Origin: Tamarix chinensis
Lineage: Eukaryota; Streptophyta; Magnoliopsida; Caryophyllales; Tamaricaceae
NCBI GenBank assembly: GCA_030549775.1
Contig: CM060174.1
Coordinates: 53,322,707 to 53,386,706 of the forward strand
Reading direction: 5' to 3'
DNA: 64,000 nucleotides
Shown: in pieces, positions 47,400 through 56,880 of the stretch
How the letters are laid out: every line of letters begins with the position of its first letter
How positions within the stretch are numbered: the stretch's first letter is position 1
Translations under genes and position numbers: made by a program
The notes under the pieces: generated by a model
Told to the model about the DNA's origin: nothing
Database searches by the model: none
Seen by the model: the letters and a program-made list of their open reading frames with translations, nothing else

Positions 47400-47995
47400 T
47401 CCTTAGGCCATTAATATCACCGTGTAATCATTAATACCCCCATACAACCCTAACATCACCATGCGAATCATAATACCACCATACCAACCATAATACCACT
47501 ATACAAACCCTAATACCACCGTGCAATCATGATTACCACCATGCAACCATTAATACCACCATACAACATTAATACCACCACAAAATCGTAAATACCATCA
47601 TATAAACCCTAATACCACCATGCGAACCCTAATACCACCGTTACAACCATAATACCACCATACAACATTAATACCACCATGAAATCACAAACACCATCAT
47701 ACAAACCCTAACACCGCCATGCGAACCCTAATGCCACCATACAACCATTATACCACCATACAACATTAGTACCACCATAAAATCACAAATAACATCGTAC
47801 CACATTAATACCCCATAAAATCACAATTACCCCCATCCAACATTAATACCTCCATAAAGTCACAATACCACCGTACGAACCCAAATACCGCCATAAACCA
47901 TTAATACCACTATGAAATCATTTGTACCAACATGCGAGCATTGATGCCACCATTCAAACCCTAATCCCACCATACAAACTTCAAGACCCCCATGA
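47400..47995 (+). repeat. Telo-box-like tandem array of element C
   Basis: Units such as 'aaccctaataccaccatgcg', 'attaataccaccatacaac' and 'aaatcacaaataccatcat' repeat about thirty times. Several include AACCCTAA, the telo-box core. The strand and order agree with the D array at 22840-23180 read on the - strand. Confidence 0.88.
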
Positions 47996-48311
47996 TGGTT
48001 CCAACTCATACTACCATTTATCCTAACATGCATGTCCTAGAGGGCCATAGCATAATACGCCGTAAACATCATACATATAAACGTCATGCTCATGTCATGG
48101 AAGCACAAACAACATACCTCAATCTCCAAGCTGCGCTACACATAAAACAAGTTATCCACAATCATACAATACATGACATAGCATGGCATACACAACATTC
48201 AACACATCAATGTCACACATAGCATAAGGCCATTAGCATCGTCCTTACCTAAGGCGACGCCGGGCTTGGAGCACGCTCCTCTAACTCCTTAAGGCTTTGG
48301 TCGGGGTTACC

Positions 48312-48320
48312 TATAAAAGG
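48312..48320 (+). promoter_or_regulatory. Upstream TATA-like box of element C
   Basis: TATAAAAGG in 'ttacctataaaaggggaaaa'. Element D has 'cctactatgagggaaaaa' at the same place, so the box is not conserved; the downstream TATA at 49406 is the better promoter. Confidence 0.35.
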
Positions 48321-48979
48321 GGAAAATGCTAAGTATTAGTTTCCCCTATAATTACTATCAAACCTCATTTTAGTTTAAGGTTAGGGTTTTTATTACTAAA
48401 AAGGGTTTTATACAAAAACTATGGTTTTTACTTTAGAATTAGTATACTAAATATTAGTAGTTAAAATATGCTTATTTTTAATACCTATTGTTACACTTAT
48501 ATTATTAGCCCCATTAGCCCTATTCTTATAATAATAATGTTCATGTTAACTATAGAAAAATAATGGTAATAATAATAATAATAAAACTAATACTCATGAC
48601 ACTAATGTTTATAGTAAGAGAAACCCTAGCCTTTTTTTTTTTTTAAGGCTAAGTCTATTAATGGTGTCATATTCAAAATAATATTATTATAAGGTCACAA
48701 TATTACAAGTAACTATTCCTAAGGGTGATAATGACAATATTTGTATATTCTTGAATAATAAAAGGGTTTAAATGCTTTTGATTACAACAATAAGGTAGTG
48801 ATAGTAGTAATAATAATAATAGCTGATAATAGTGTCATAGTAGTAGGGTTAGGGTTAATGTTAAATGGTATGGTAATAAGGTTCAAGTACTCTTCTTAGT
48901 TAACAACCAAATGATATTTACTAGGTTGAGTTAAGTAACATGGGTAAGACAAGGTAGTATTATTATTAACAATAGTGGT

Positions 48980-49005
48980 AAATGTGTTAAGTGTAATAAC
49001 AGTAG

Positions 49006-49088
<83 letters not shown>

Positions 49089-49370
49089 GTACAACCAATT
49101 AAGGCTAAGCAATACTAATAATAACCATAGTAAGGATAATAGAATAATAATAATAAAAATGTTAATACTAATACTTATAAAAATAAGACCAAAGTTAAGT
49201 ATAATATACTTTAGGGTTTAAAAGAGATGTTAGTATTAGTAAGAAAACAAGAACATTAATAATAATAAGGACAATAATAATGGTAATAATAATAATACTA
49301 AGAATAATAATAATAATAATAAAAGTAATAATAATAATAAAAGTAATAATAATAATAGTAATAATAAGTA
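48980..49370. repeat. TAA trinucleotide tracts of element C
   Basis: A nearly pure (TAA)n run lies at 49000-49090, with interrupted 'aataataat' and 'taataataaaag' tracts to 49370. They correspond to the ATT tracts of D. Confidence 0.92.
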
Positions 49371-49405
49371 TATTAGTATTAATATTAGTAGAAAATAGTA
49401 GCAGC

Positions 49406-49428
49406 TATATAAAAGGGGGTTAGGGTTT
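49406..49428 (+). promoter_or_regulatory. Core promoter of element C: TATA box plus telo-box
   Basis: TATATAAAA (49406-49414) is followed six bases later by TTAGGGTTT (49420-49428), a telo-box. In plants telo-boxes near transcription starts are known in translation-related genes and are bound by telomere-repeat-binding factors. The arrangement marks the probable U3/R border of the LTR, placing U3 at about 3.9 kb. Confidence 0.6.
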
Positions 49429-49429
49429 G

Positions 49430-50770
49430 GATGGGTGGAGAACCACCTAGGGTCGGTGGTGGTCCGGCGGCGGCGCGTGGCGGCAACGGCGGCGGCGGTG
49501 GAGGAGGAAGAGAAGGGAAAAGATCAAGGTGGTGGTTAGATGGGAGGAGAAGAGAGGAAGTTTGAGGTGGGGGAGGAATCAGCAGGTGAAGGGGAGTGGA
49601 ATGAGGGTGGTGGCGTGGCAAGGGGCGGCGGCGCGCGGTGGCGACGGCGGCGGCCGAGGGTGGTGGAGAGAGGTGGAAGATGGGGGAGGAAGGAGGAGAG
49701 GGAGGCAAGGGAAATCGAAGGCAGGGAGGGTAGAGGGAGGTCTGCTGGGAATTTTGGAGGGTGGAAGAGGCCCTGATGGCGGCCGGGATGGCGGTGGGAG
49801 GCGGCGCAAGGGCGGCGAAGGCTGGAGGTGGTGGTTTCGGGTTAGGATTTTTGCACAGCTATGGCGGCACGTGCAGGGCAAGGGAAGGGTTCTGGTGGTC
49901 TGGTTTCGTAGAGGGCGTTGCAAGGATGATAACGGTGGGGAGAGGTGGTTTCGGCGGTGGCTAGAGGCGGTAGAAATGGTGTCTGTTCCGGCGGCGGCGG
50001 AACAGGGTTTCAGCAAGGTCCAACGGGAGGACTTGCTGTTGGCCGTTCGGGAGGGGGTATTTATAGGCCAGGGGGAAGGAAAACGACGAAGGGAGGAAGG
50101 TGGCACGCGGGGCAGGGGTGCAGACGGCCGGCCGATGGCAGGCGGTGCAGGTCTGCCATGGCAGGCTGGGTCGGGGACAGGGAAGAAGAAAGGAAGGAGA
50201 AGGGCACGCGGAAAAGGGAGAGAAGGACTTGGTCGGGCCGAAAAAAGAAAGAAAGCGACGGGAGAGAGGCAGGGAAGGACGATCGGGTTGGTGGCTGCCG
50301 GCGAAATCGACTTGCAGGTCGATTGCAGGTCGGGGGGGGGGGGGGGGCAGGTCGAGGAAGAAGAAGATGGCAGGGTGGACCGGTGGTCCAGGGAAAAGAA
50401 AAGAGGAGGGGAACCGGCCGGTTCGGCGTGGTTTATTAAGTCCGCAAGTCGAACGCGGCGTTTCGACGTTATGGGCGACAAAGCGCCGCGTCGCGTTGCC
50501 CGTTTGGCAACGGCTATAAGGCCATTAATTGAGGCGCGGCGTTTCGACATTTATGAGGCCAAAACGCGGCGTATGGGGCGCGCAGCAGTTGGCGTCGCGT
50601 GACGCTGGGCCGCGGGCGGAAAGGAGGAAGGAGAGGCCAGGGCCTGGGCTCGCGCGAAGGGAGAGGGGAGGCGAGGGGTCTGGGCCGGTGGGCTGGCCCA
50701 GCCGGGGGGAGAAGAAAGAAAAAAAAGAAGAGGAGGGAGAAAAAGGGAAAAAGAGGGGAAAATAGGTAAT
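49430..50770 (+). other. GC-rich, CpG-dense block of element C (R/U5-like)
   Basis: Runs of 'ggcggcggcg', 'gaggaggaag' and 'gggcggcgg' raise GC content far above the surroundings. Long overlapping frames exist on both strands (49529-50602 on + with 357 codons; 49579-50550 on - with 323 codons). They are glycine/arginine or proline/serine runs without a domain, and the block in relatives A, D and E shows no conserved frame. They are not accepted as proteins. 'ggcgtttcgac' occurs at about 50459 and 50541. Confidence 0.7.
50332..50347 (+). repeat. Run of 16 guanines
   Basis: An uninterrupted G16 run in element C. Such a run can form G-quadruplexes and is prone to slippage. Confidence 0.95.
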
Positions 50771-51088
50771 AAATAGGATGGGAAAAATTAAATAAAATAA
50801 CTTATGGGTAAATTGGGGTATTTTTGGGTTGTTTATAATATTAATATTTATGAAATATTAAATAAATTCCTTTTTGCTTATTTTAGACTATTTTAGATAA
50901 ATTCCCTTAACCTTCATGCTAATTAGAGAAACACCCAAATTTTCTTCCAATTACATTTTTTTATTATCTTCCTCTTAATATACCTTAATTAACTCTCTAA
51001 ATTTTAATAAATAAATTTATATAATTAATTTTCCTAATAATTCCTTATTTGGCCATAATTTCGGAAATTAGGATTTTGGGATATTACA

Positions 51089-51093
51089 CTATT
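51089..51093. repeat. Target-site duplication of element C, right copy (CTATT)
   Basis: Identical to 45532-45536 and directly follows the terminal ACA of C. Confidence 0.92.
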
Positions 51094-52779
51094 AGTCTAG
51101 TTGATTGTTTCATTACTCATCATGCATAATAAGTGTAAATGAAAATTTCACAAGAAAAGGTCAAAGTACCCTAAGGATAGTAAATCAGCCAATTATGTTA
51201 CCAAAACCCTAATATTCATAGATTTATTAATCTTACAAGCTTCAACTTATCTCATTTCAATAATACTTAACCATATTCACGACCCCTCTTCATAACTCAA
51301 TTAAGATAATATATAATGCCAACCTAATAGGAATAAAAATAAAGACCCAACAAAGAAATATCACGTAATATCATACTTTATATGATGGTCGTAATTCATA
51401 ATGTAATACAATGAGATCATAATATTATATTGATAACATGATTGCAAGAAATGTAACAATACTAGCATAATAGTACATATATTTAACATGTGATAGGAAA
51501 ACACTATCCTAATACATGTATCCTTAAAATAACATTATGCAAGTCTCTAAGAAAAATAAAACTAGTTCATTGCCTCCAAAAATCATTGTATGCTCATCTA
51601 AAAGCTAATAAAATTCAATTTTAGAAATTTATGAAAACAAGAGGAGGGAAAAACCAAAGGAAAGGGTAGGTTATGAGGTTTAGTTGGTGTTGGAGCTACT
51701 GGTGTGAGTAATTCATATAGGAACAAGGGAAGAAGGATGAGAGAGTCCCACACTAAAAAGGGTGGAATGCATACTTGGGAGCACACTAAAAAGGCCTAGC
51801 ATACAAAGCACACAAGATTAGCAAGGACAGCACAACATAGTAATGAGAACATTAGCTCAATTAAGGCAACATAATATTGGCCATGTTAGTACAAGTTTTG
51901 AAAGTACAACATAATTTTGACAAGTTAGAAACAACATCACTAAGACAAAAACAAGCTAGATAAGATCAAAATAATCTCGGCAACACATAACATGGGCTTA
52001 GTAAGAGATGACACAAGATTGGAAAGGGACAACACAACCTGGGTGAGGAGAACATAAGATTGGTTGAGGAATCATAATCTCACCAAGGACAATGTAAGAT
52101 CAATAACGACAAGATGTAGTGGAGGCTAACATGTGTGAAGAATTAATGTAGAAGGTTGGAGTGCTTGTGAATTTTGGTTGTTGAAGTGGTAAGGTGTATT
52201 TGTTAAAAGGAAAGGAAAGAAAGTAGATTTGATGATGGCTACATAAAACTTTAAAGAACGAAAGGGTGGAGGAGGAGGAATTTATTAGAAGTCAGGGAGA
52301 GATTTCCACAAGATATACAAAGAGAGAGAGAGAATGGAGAGAAGGTTGATGGGTTGAAATAAAGGACCAGGAGTAAGATAAGGTTATATATATTCCAATT
52401 ATGTGAAAAAGATGGAATGAGGTAGTCGGTAAGTGAATTCAAGTGGTAAATCTAGGACACAAAAAAGAAGGGGAAAAGAAAGGGGAATGGGAAGGTGACA
52501 TGCATATTGAAAAAAAATAGGGAGATTGAGTGTGGATTTGGAGAAAAGTTGGGTGTTTTTTTTTCTTGCTTAACCAAAGAAAAGTAAATTAAAATATGGG
52601 TAGGGAAAAGTCTAATCTAGGTGAGGAAAACAAGGGACAAAGAAGAAAGGAGAGAGAAAAATAAAAATAAGCAAAGGGAACATAGGAAGTTTAATGTTAG
52701 AGTTAGGATTTAAGGAACAGAAAAAAATTAGGATACTAATCATCTAGAATCAAGGTTAGGATAAATTTGTGGTATTACA
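51094..52779 (+). mobile_element. Element H2, right part
   Basis: Continues the H1 paralogue from about 29378 to its end: both share 'catcatgcataataagt', 'gaaaacaagaggaggga' and 'gggttgaaataaa'. It ends 'gtggtattaca' at 52779, followed by CTTAG. A purine-rich region lies at 51640-52700. The frames at 51598-51786 and 52251-52442 have no recognised domain. Confidence 0.75.
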
Positions 52780-53742
52780 CTTAGTGAATATTCTTACCAT
52801 TAAGGTGGGCTAAGATTTAGTATATATTTATAAGGGAAACTAGATGTCCACTTAAGTGCATGTTATTCCTCTTTTTATTTAATAGCTTAAGGAAATACCA
52901 ACGTGTATGATTAAGGTTAACAAAATCAATTATATGAAATCTTATATGTCCATGCTATTTACTCTAAAGTATATTAGGTTATACATAGTCACAAGGTGTA
53001 TGATATACACATTTGACCCTTAGCAGACAATGTTATCTAACATAATTCACCACCTAGTACATTTAGCTTTCAAGACATAGTGGAAGAACCTCATTTCCAC
53101 ATTAAGAAAAATAACTCTAAGAAGTGTAGATGGATTTATAAAATAATTCTAAAAAATCTTTGAATTCCTCTCATGCTAAATATTATCTATATAAGTTACA
53201 AATAAATCCCCTAGAACCTTTTTATAGCATTTTCTCTTAATTAGGACACTAGAGCATGAATCTAATTTTCACCACCATAAATTCCATCCCTTCTTCTTAT
53301 AACTCCCCATATGTTTTTTTCCCAAATACTAGTAGTGAAAAGGAAAGAAAGGAGGAGATAGTCACTAGTCTCCAACTATTGTTAGAAAAAATACATGTGG
53401 CATTAACATATTCTTTAATATCCTATAATATCCCTAGAAAGAAGCATGTTATTCTATGCTAACCACAACAAAGCCCAATTCATTGCTATTTTGATCAGGT
53501 TCCAAACTACCCTAGTCCACTTCTTTTTCTCTTATCTAGATCCTATTGCTTCATAAGTGTCATTAATACCAAAGTGTTCATGTCCACTAGCCACATGATC
53601 CTGAATAAAGTATTGTAACATATACCTTTTATGTAAGACCTTTTTTAAGAGCCATGATGTATTAGTAGTGGTAGTATATTCCCAAACATTATATTACTTG
53701 AGATAGATATCATGAGCCCATTTAACCCAAAGGTAATCCTTC
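52780..53742 (+). repeat. Spacer between H2 and unit Z2
   Basis: Paralogue of 31095-31981, slightly longer. 'ccacttaagtgca' and 'atgatcctgaataaag' are shared. No gene is recognised; the 68-codon frame at 53256 is not conserved in the paralogue. Confidence 0.6.
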
Positions 53743-55168
53743 TGTAATACCCCCATCTTTTGTAATGTGTTGAATGAGAAATTATTCCATTTGTTCATGA
53801 TTCATTTTGATTTTGAATTATGAATTGGTTCAAGGTAAAGTTCTATTTGAAATGAGTTGGAAAAAAAAATTAAACAAGTTTTCAAATGGTCCGATCAACT
53901 GGTTCCATTAACCGATGAACTAGTTTGTTTCTTCAACTAAATGGCTTTTACTAAACCAAACCAATCAACTAGTTTAGGAGCTAATTGACTGGTCTATAGA
54001 ACCTTAGAATAGTAGGCCTAACCGATTGCCTAGGTTGTCGAGATCAGTCTTTAATTTTTTGATAAAATTTCTTACAATAAAATTGAACCTTGATGACACA
54101 TTCCAAATTACTCCGAACAGATTCTTATTCATTCTCATCATGTATTTGGCCTAAAATGTTATCTTAGATTTGATCTAGGGAGTCAATTTTGAAAATTAAG
54201 GAGGGAGATGACCTCAACTCTATACTCTTCCACCTCTCTCCTCTGTACACTTCTAGGATCATTGCTTCAATTTTATACTCGATTCTACTTAGTTGAAAGA
54301 TTCCTTCAATGCTAACCTTCCATTTTTCATCTTGTGTTTTACATTGCTAGAAAAATCAACCTACACTTCTCCAGAATCACCATTTGAGCTCTGGAGGATT
54401 GTTCAACATATATTGGTTAAAATATATCCATTCAACCCAAATTTAAAGGATAGGAACTAGGTTTTTGATCTGTTTCTGATCACACTTATGATATGTATCA
54501 ATTTTTTAGCTATAAATAGCCCTAATTTCCCCTTCTATTCACCCTTCCTTCTACTATCGAAAAATTCCTTATCTCTCTAGCATTTCTCTTCTCCCTCTCC
54601 TTTTCAATCCTTGAGTTCAAATAATTTTTCTTTTCTAATCCTTTCTCTAGTTCCCTCTTTTTTAATTGTTAAGTAAGACAAAATTAGATATAGGAAAATT
54701 TTGAGTGGTGCAATGGAATCTTCCTCTATTTTTCCACTGGTTATGGCATGTTCAATTTTCCTTTTCTATTTCAAGTTCATATTTGGAAAATTTATTCAAT
54801 AGTTTTTGATTTAAACTTATTTTTTTAAGGTTTTAAAAGTTGACGATTTCTACAGGTTGAGTTTTCTTATTTGAGGAAAGTTTTTCTTGTGGCAGGTAAG
54901 CCATACTTACTTCTAAAATGTGTTCTGATTATGCTTGCATGTTCTGGAACACCTAAAGTTTGATATTATATGTTGGCATGAGTATATATATTTTTAAAAT
55001 TGGTATTGAATGGTTAGACTCCACATTTTGAGAGAAAAACTTGAATTTTGAGGAAAATTTAGGTTGGGATGGTTAATGGTGAAATATGAAACTATTGTAA
55101 GATAGAAATGTGTTATGTGATGTTAGAACATGTTTCAATTTGGTATGATGAAGAATAATAAGCATGAT
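53743..55168 (+). mobile_element. Unit Z2: promoter-bearing LTR-like unit
   Basis: Starts TGTAATACCCCCAT, as in the TGTAACACC family. A motif array with 'caatcaactagtttagg' and 'aattgactggtc' lies at 53895-54050. A canonical TATA box is present, followed by a C/T-rich leader with 'ggcaggtaag', a splice-donor-like sequence near 54890. Its 3' end is hidden by the Athila LTR that begins at 55169, so Z may have been the target of that LTR. Confidence 0.5.
54511..54519 (+). promoter_or_regulatory. TATA box of unit Z2
   Basis: TATAAATAG in 'tagctataaatagcccta', followed by a pyrimidine-rich leader, about 770 bp from the start of Z2. Its position is conserved in Z1. Confidence 0.6.
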
Positions 55169-55629
55169 TGAAATACACTATTATCCACACACACGGCTGT
55201 GTTGTAGCATGTCAACATTATATCCATAGGGACTTCACAATTAATTATTGAATTTCGTTACTTTAGCTATCCATATTTGCCATATAAAGGAAAATGGAGT
55301 TAAATAGTTAACCAACTAACAAATTACATACGATGAGACTATAGATGTAAACCTAGGATTGAATTTCATTCTCATTTTTGGTATTTAAAAATAATTTATT
55401 AATGTGTCAATACTATGTCAATTTTAATTCACAAGCCTCTTTTATGGTCCAGGAATATATCTAATCTAATCCATATACTACTTTAATGACCAATAAATTA
55501 CACGAAACCCACTAAATACCATAGATTTAAATAGTCCCTAAATTGTCTACTCTCATGATCAATTGGATTCTTGTTTGTATATTAATTTTCCAACATTGAA
55601 TTCAACCTTCTAGTTATAATCAATGTTAG

Positions 55630-55635
55630 TCTCTA

Positions 55636-55681
<46 letters not shown>
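55630..55681. repeat. (TC)n(TA)n compound microsatellite
   Basis: A 'ctctctctct' run followed by about 14 TA dinucleotides inside the right Athila LTR. The left LTR has only a short 'tatatatata' at the matching site, so it expanded after duplication. Confidence 0.9.
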
Positions 55682-55683
<2 letters not shown>

Positions 55684-55900
55684 CAGGCTCTTTCAAACCC
55701 AACCTATATCATTAATTTCTAACATACAATAAATCTGATATAAAATTAATGGTTCATAAAGTTGAAATACACCCTTCAAAATCTTAAATGGAGAAAAAAA
55801 TCACATACAAATCAAAGGTAGATTACAATAAATTATGTTTTTTCTTGAGAATAATACTATGAAATTAGCCTCTTCTCCTCCATGAGTCTATCATGCATGT

Positions 55901-55910
55901 CCCTTTTATA
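55901..55910 (-). promoter_or_regulatory. TATA box of the right Athila LTR
   Basis: TATAAAAGGG on the - strand, about 625 bp from the LTR start, matching the TATA of the left LTR. Confidence 0.65.
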
Positions 55911-56532
55911 CTCCCTCTATATCTATGCATAAAAGAGTGGGAGATCATGTGAAAGAAATCATGGGATATGCTATTAACCGTCGACTACACAGTTATGTAG
56001 GGATACATTTGACTACACGGTTATGCAAGGCTACATCCGCTAGCTATGCAGATGTTCAACTCTCAACAAAATGGATATGCATGGGTGTGTAAGGGCATAG
56101 TGCGTCATGTGAGAAAATTACCATGAAAAGCTTTATTCGATAGTTGCATGGCTGTGCAAGGCCTCACTACCTGACTATGCAACTTTTGTTATCTCAGCAT
56201 TTATGAAATTTGGACTTGCATTGTTGTGCAAGGTTGTATTGGCTACTATACAATACCCAAATATTCTTTCTTTTACTTCCGTTGCTTCGTTTTTCGGCTC
56301 TTCGACCCTCTTCACTTCTTCAAAGATGTCTGAGGTTGATTTTCTTCCCTCAAGTTCCTCCATGTTTTCCTATTCTCTTGACTCCATACATCATTCCATT
56401 GGATCATTGTGTTTATGCAAAATTTCCTGAAATCCATTATCAAGAAAGCAATAACACAAACTTGAGGCCAAACAAGACATCAAAAATGTAGGGAAAGATG
56501 GATAAAAATATGTGTAAAATTTAGTTTATCAA

Positions 56533-56880
56533 TGATCTACATGAAAATGCCTATTTGTGTTGTTTGAGCGTAAATCGATTGACTAGTTAAGTCTAACTTA
56601 TTGACTGGTTCGTAGAATAGTTGACAAATTGATCCAACCCATCGACTAGTACTTCTATGGGGACCTTGGTCTTGCTTTCTTCTTAAACCCATTGACTGCT
56701 TGGATAGAATTGATTGAATGGTCCATGAAAAGTTGACTGTTTTACCCAAACCAATTGACCTATTTGAGGAAAGTCTAGGTTTGGTCGAGCCAAACCAATT
56801 AACTGGTCGGCCCAAGCTGATCAACTAGTTAATATAACCAATTGATTAGATCGACTGATTTATGTGATTTTATATTCTTA
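56533..56880. repeat. Array of 'TTGACTRGTT' motifs
   Basis: About eleven variants occur in 310 bp: 'gattgactagtt', 'tattgactggttc', 'agttgacaaatt', 'atcgactagta', 'attgactgctt', 'agttgactgtt', 'aattgacctat', 'aattaactggtc', 'gatcaactagtt' and 'atcgactgatt'. Each carries TTGAC or a one-base variant. The frame at 56537-56824 is this array in translation. Confidence 0.7.

Larger units (their letters stand above)
45537..51088 (+). mobile_element. Element C: youngest TGTAACACC LTR-like unit, 5552 bp
   Basis: It starts TGTAACACCCCC, ends TTGGGATATTACA, and is flanked by perfect CTATT duplications. The empty site is preserved in H1 (about 29372), which proves insertion. No internal second terminus and no gag or pol are seen, so a solo LTR of unusual length is most likely, with a non-autonomous element as the alternative. 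Modules in order: hairpin, three box units, telo-box-like array, TAA tracts, TATA box, GC-rich CpG-dense block with a 16-G run, AT-rich tail. TGTAACACCCC and the reversed end TGTAATATCCC form an imperfect terminal inverted repeat. High CpG content and intact duplications suggest a recent origin. Confidence 0.88.
55169..56532 (-). mobile_element. Athila LTR (right copy), 1.36 kb
   Basis: Paralogue of 33362-34874. On the - strand it starts TGATAAACTAAA at 56532 and ends GTGTATTTCA at 55169. It keeps the TATA box and the 'catggctgtgcaagg' motifs. In an intact element it would be the 5' LTR beside the primer site and gag; here the H2-spacer-Z2 block stands between. The frames at 56175-56491 are shared with the left LTR at 34558-34773 but broken differently and are probably noncoding. 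Confidence 0.7.

Noticed and set aside
49529..50602. Longest open frame in the window (357 codons, +) and its antisense partner (49579-50550)
   Set aside because: Both are composition-driven runs within a GC-rich block of a transposable unit, overlap each other fully, and have no recognisable domain or conserved counterpart in related copies.
56538..56560. Left end of element K at a TGAAAATGCC near 56543
   Set aside because: It looks like the D end (TGAAATGTCC), but the flanking pentamers CTACA and CCTAC do not match.
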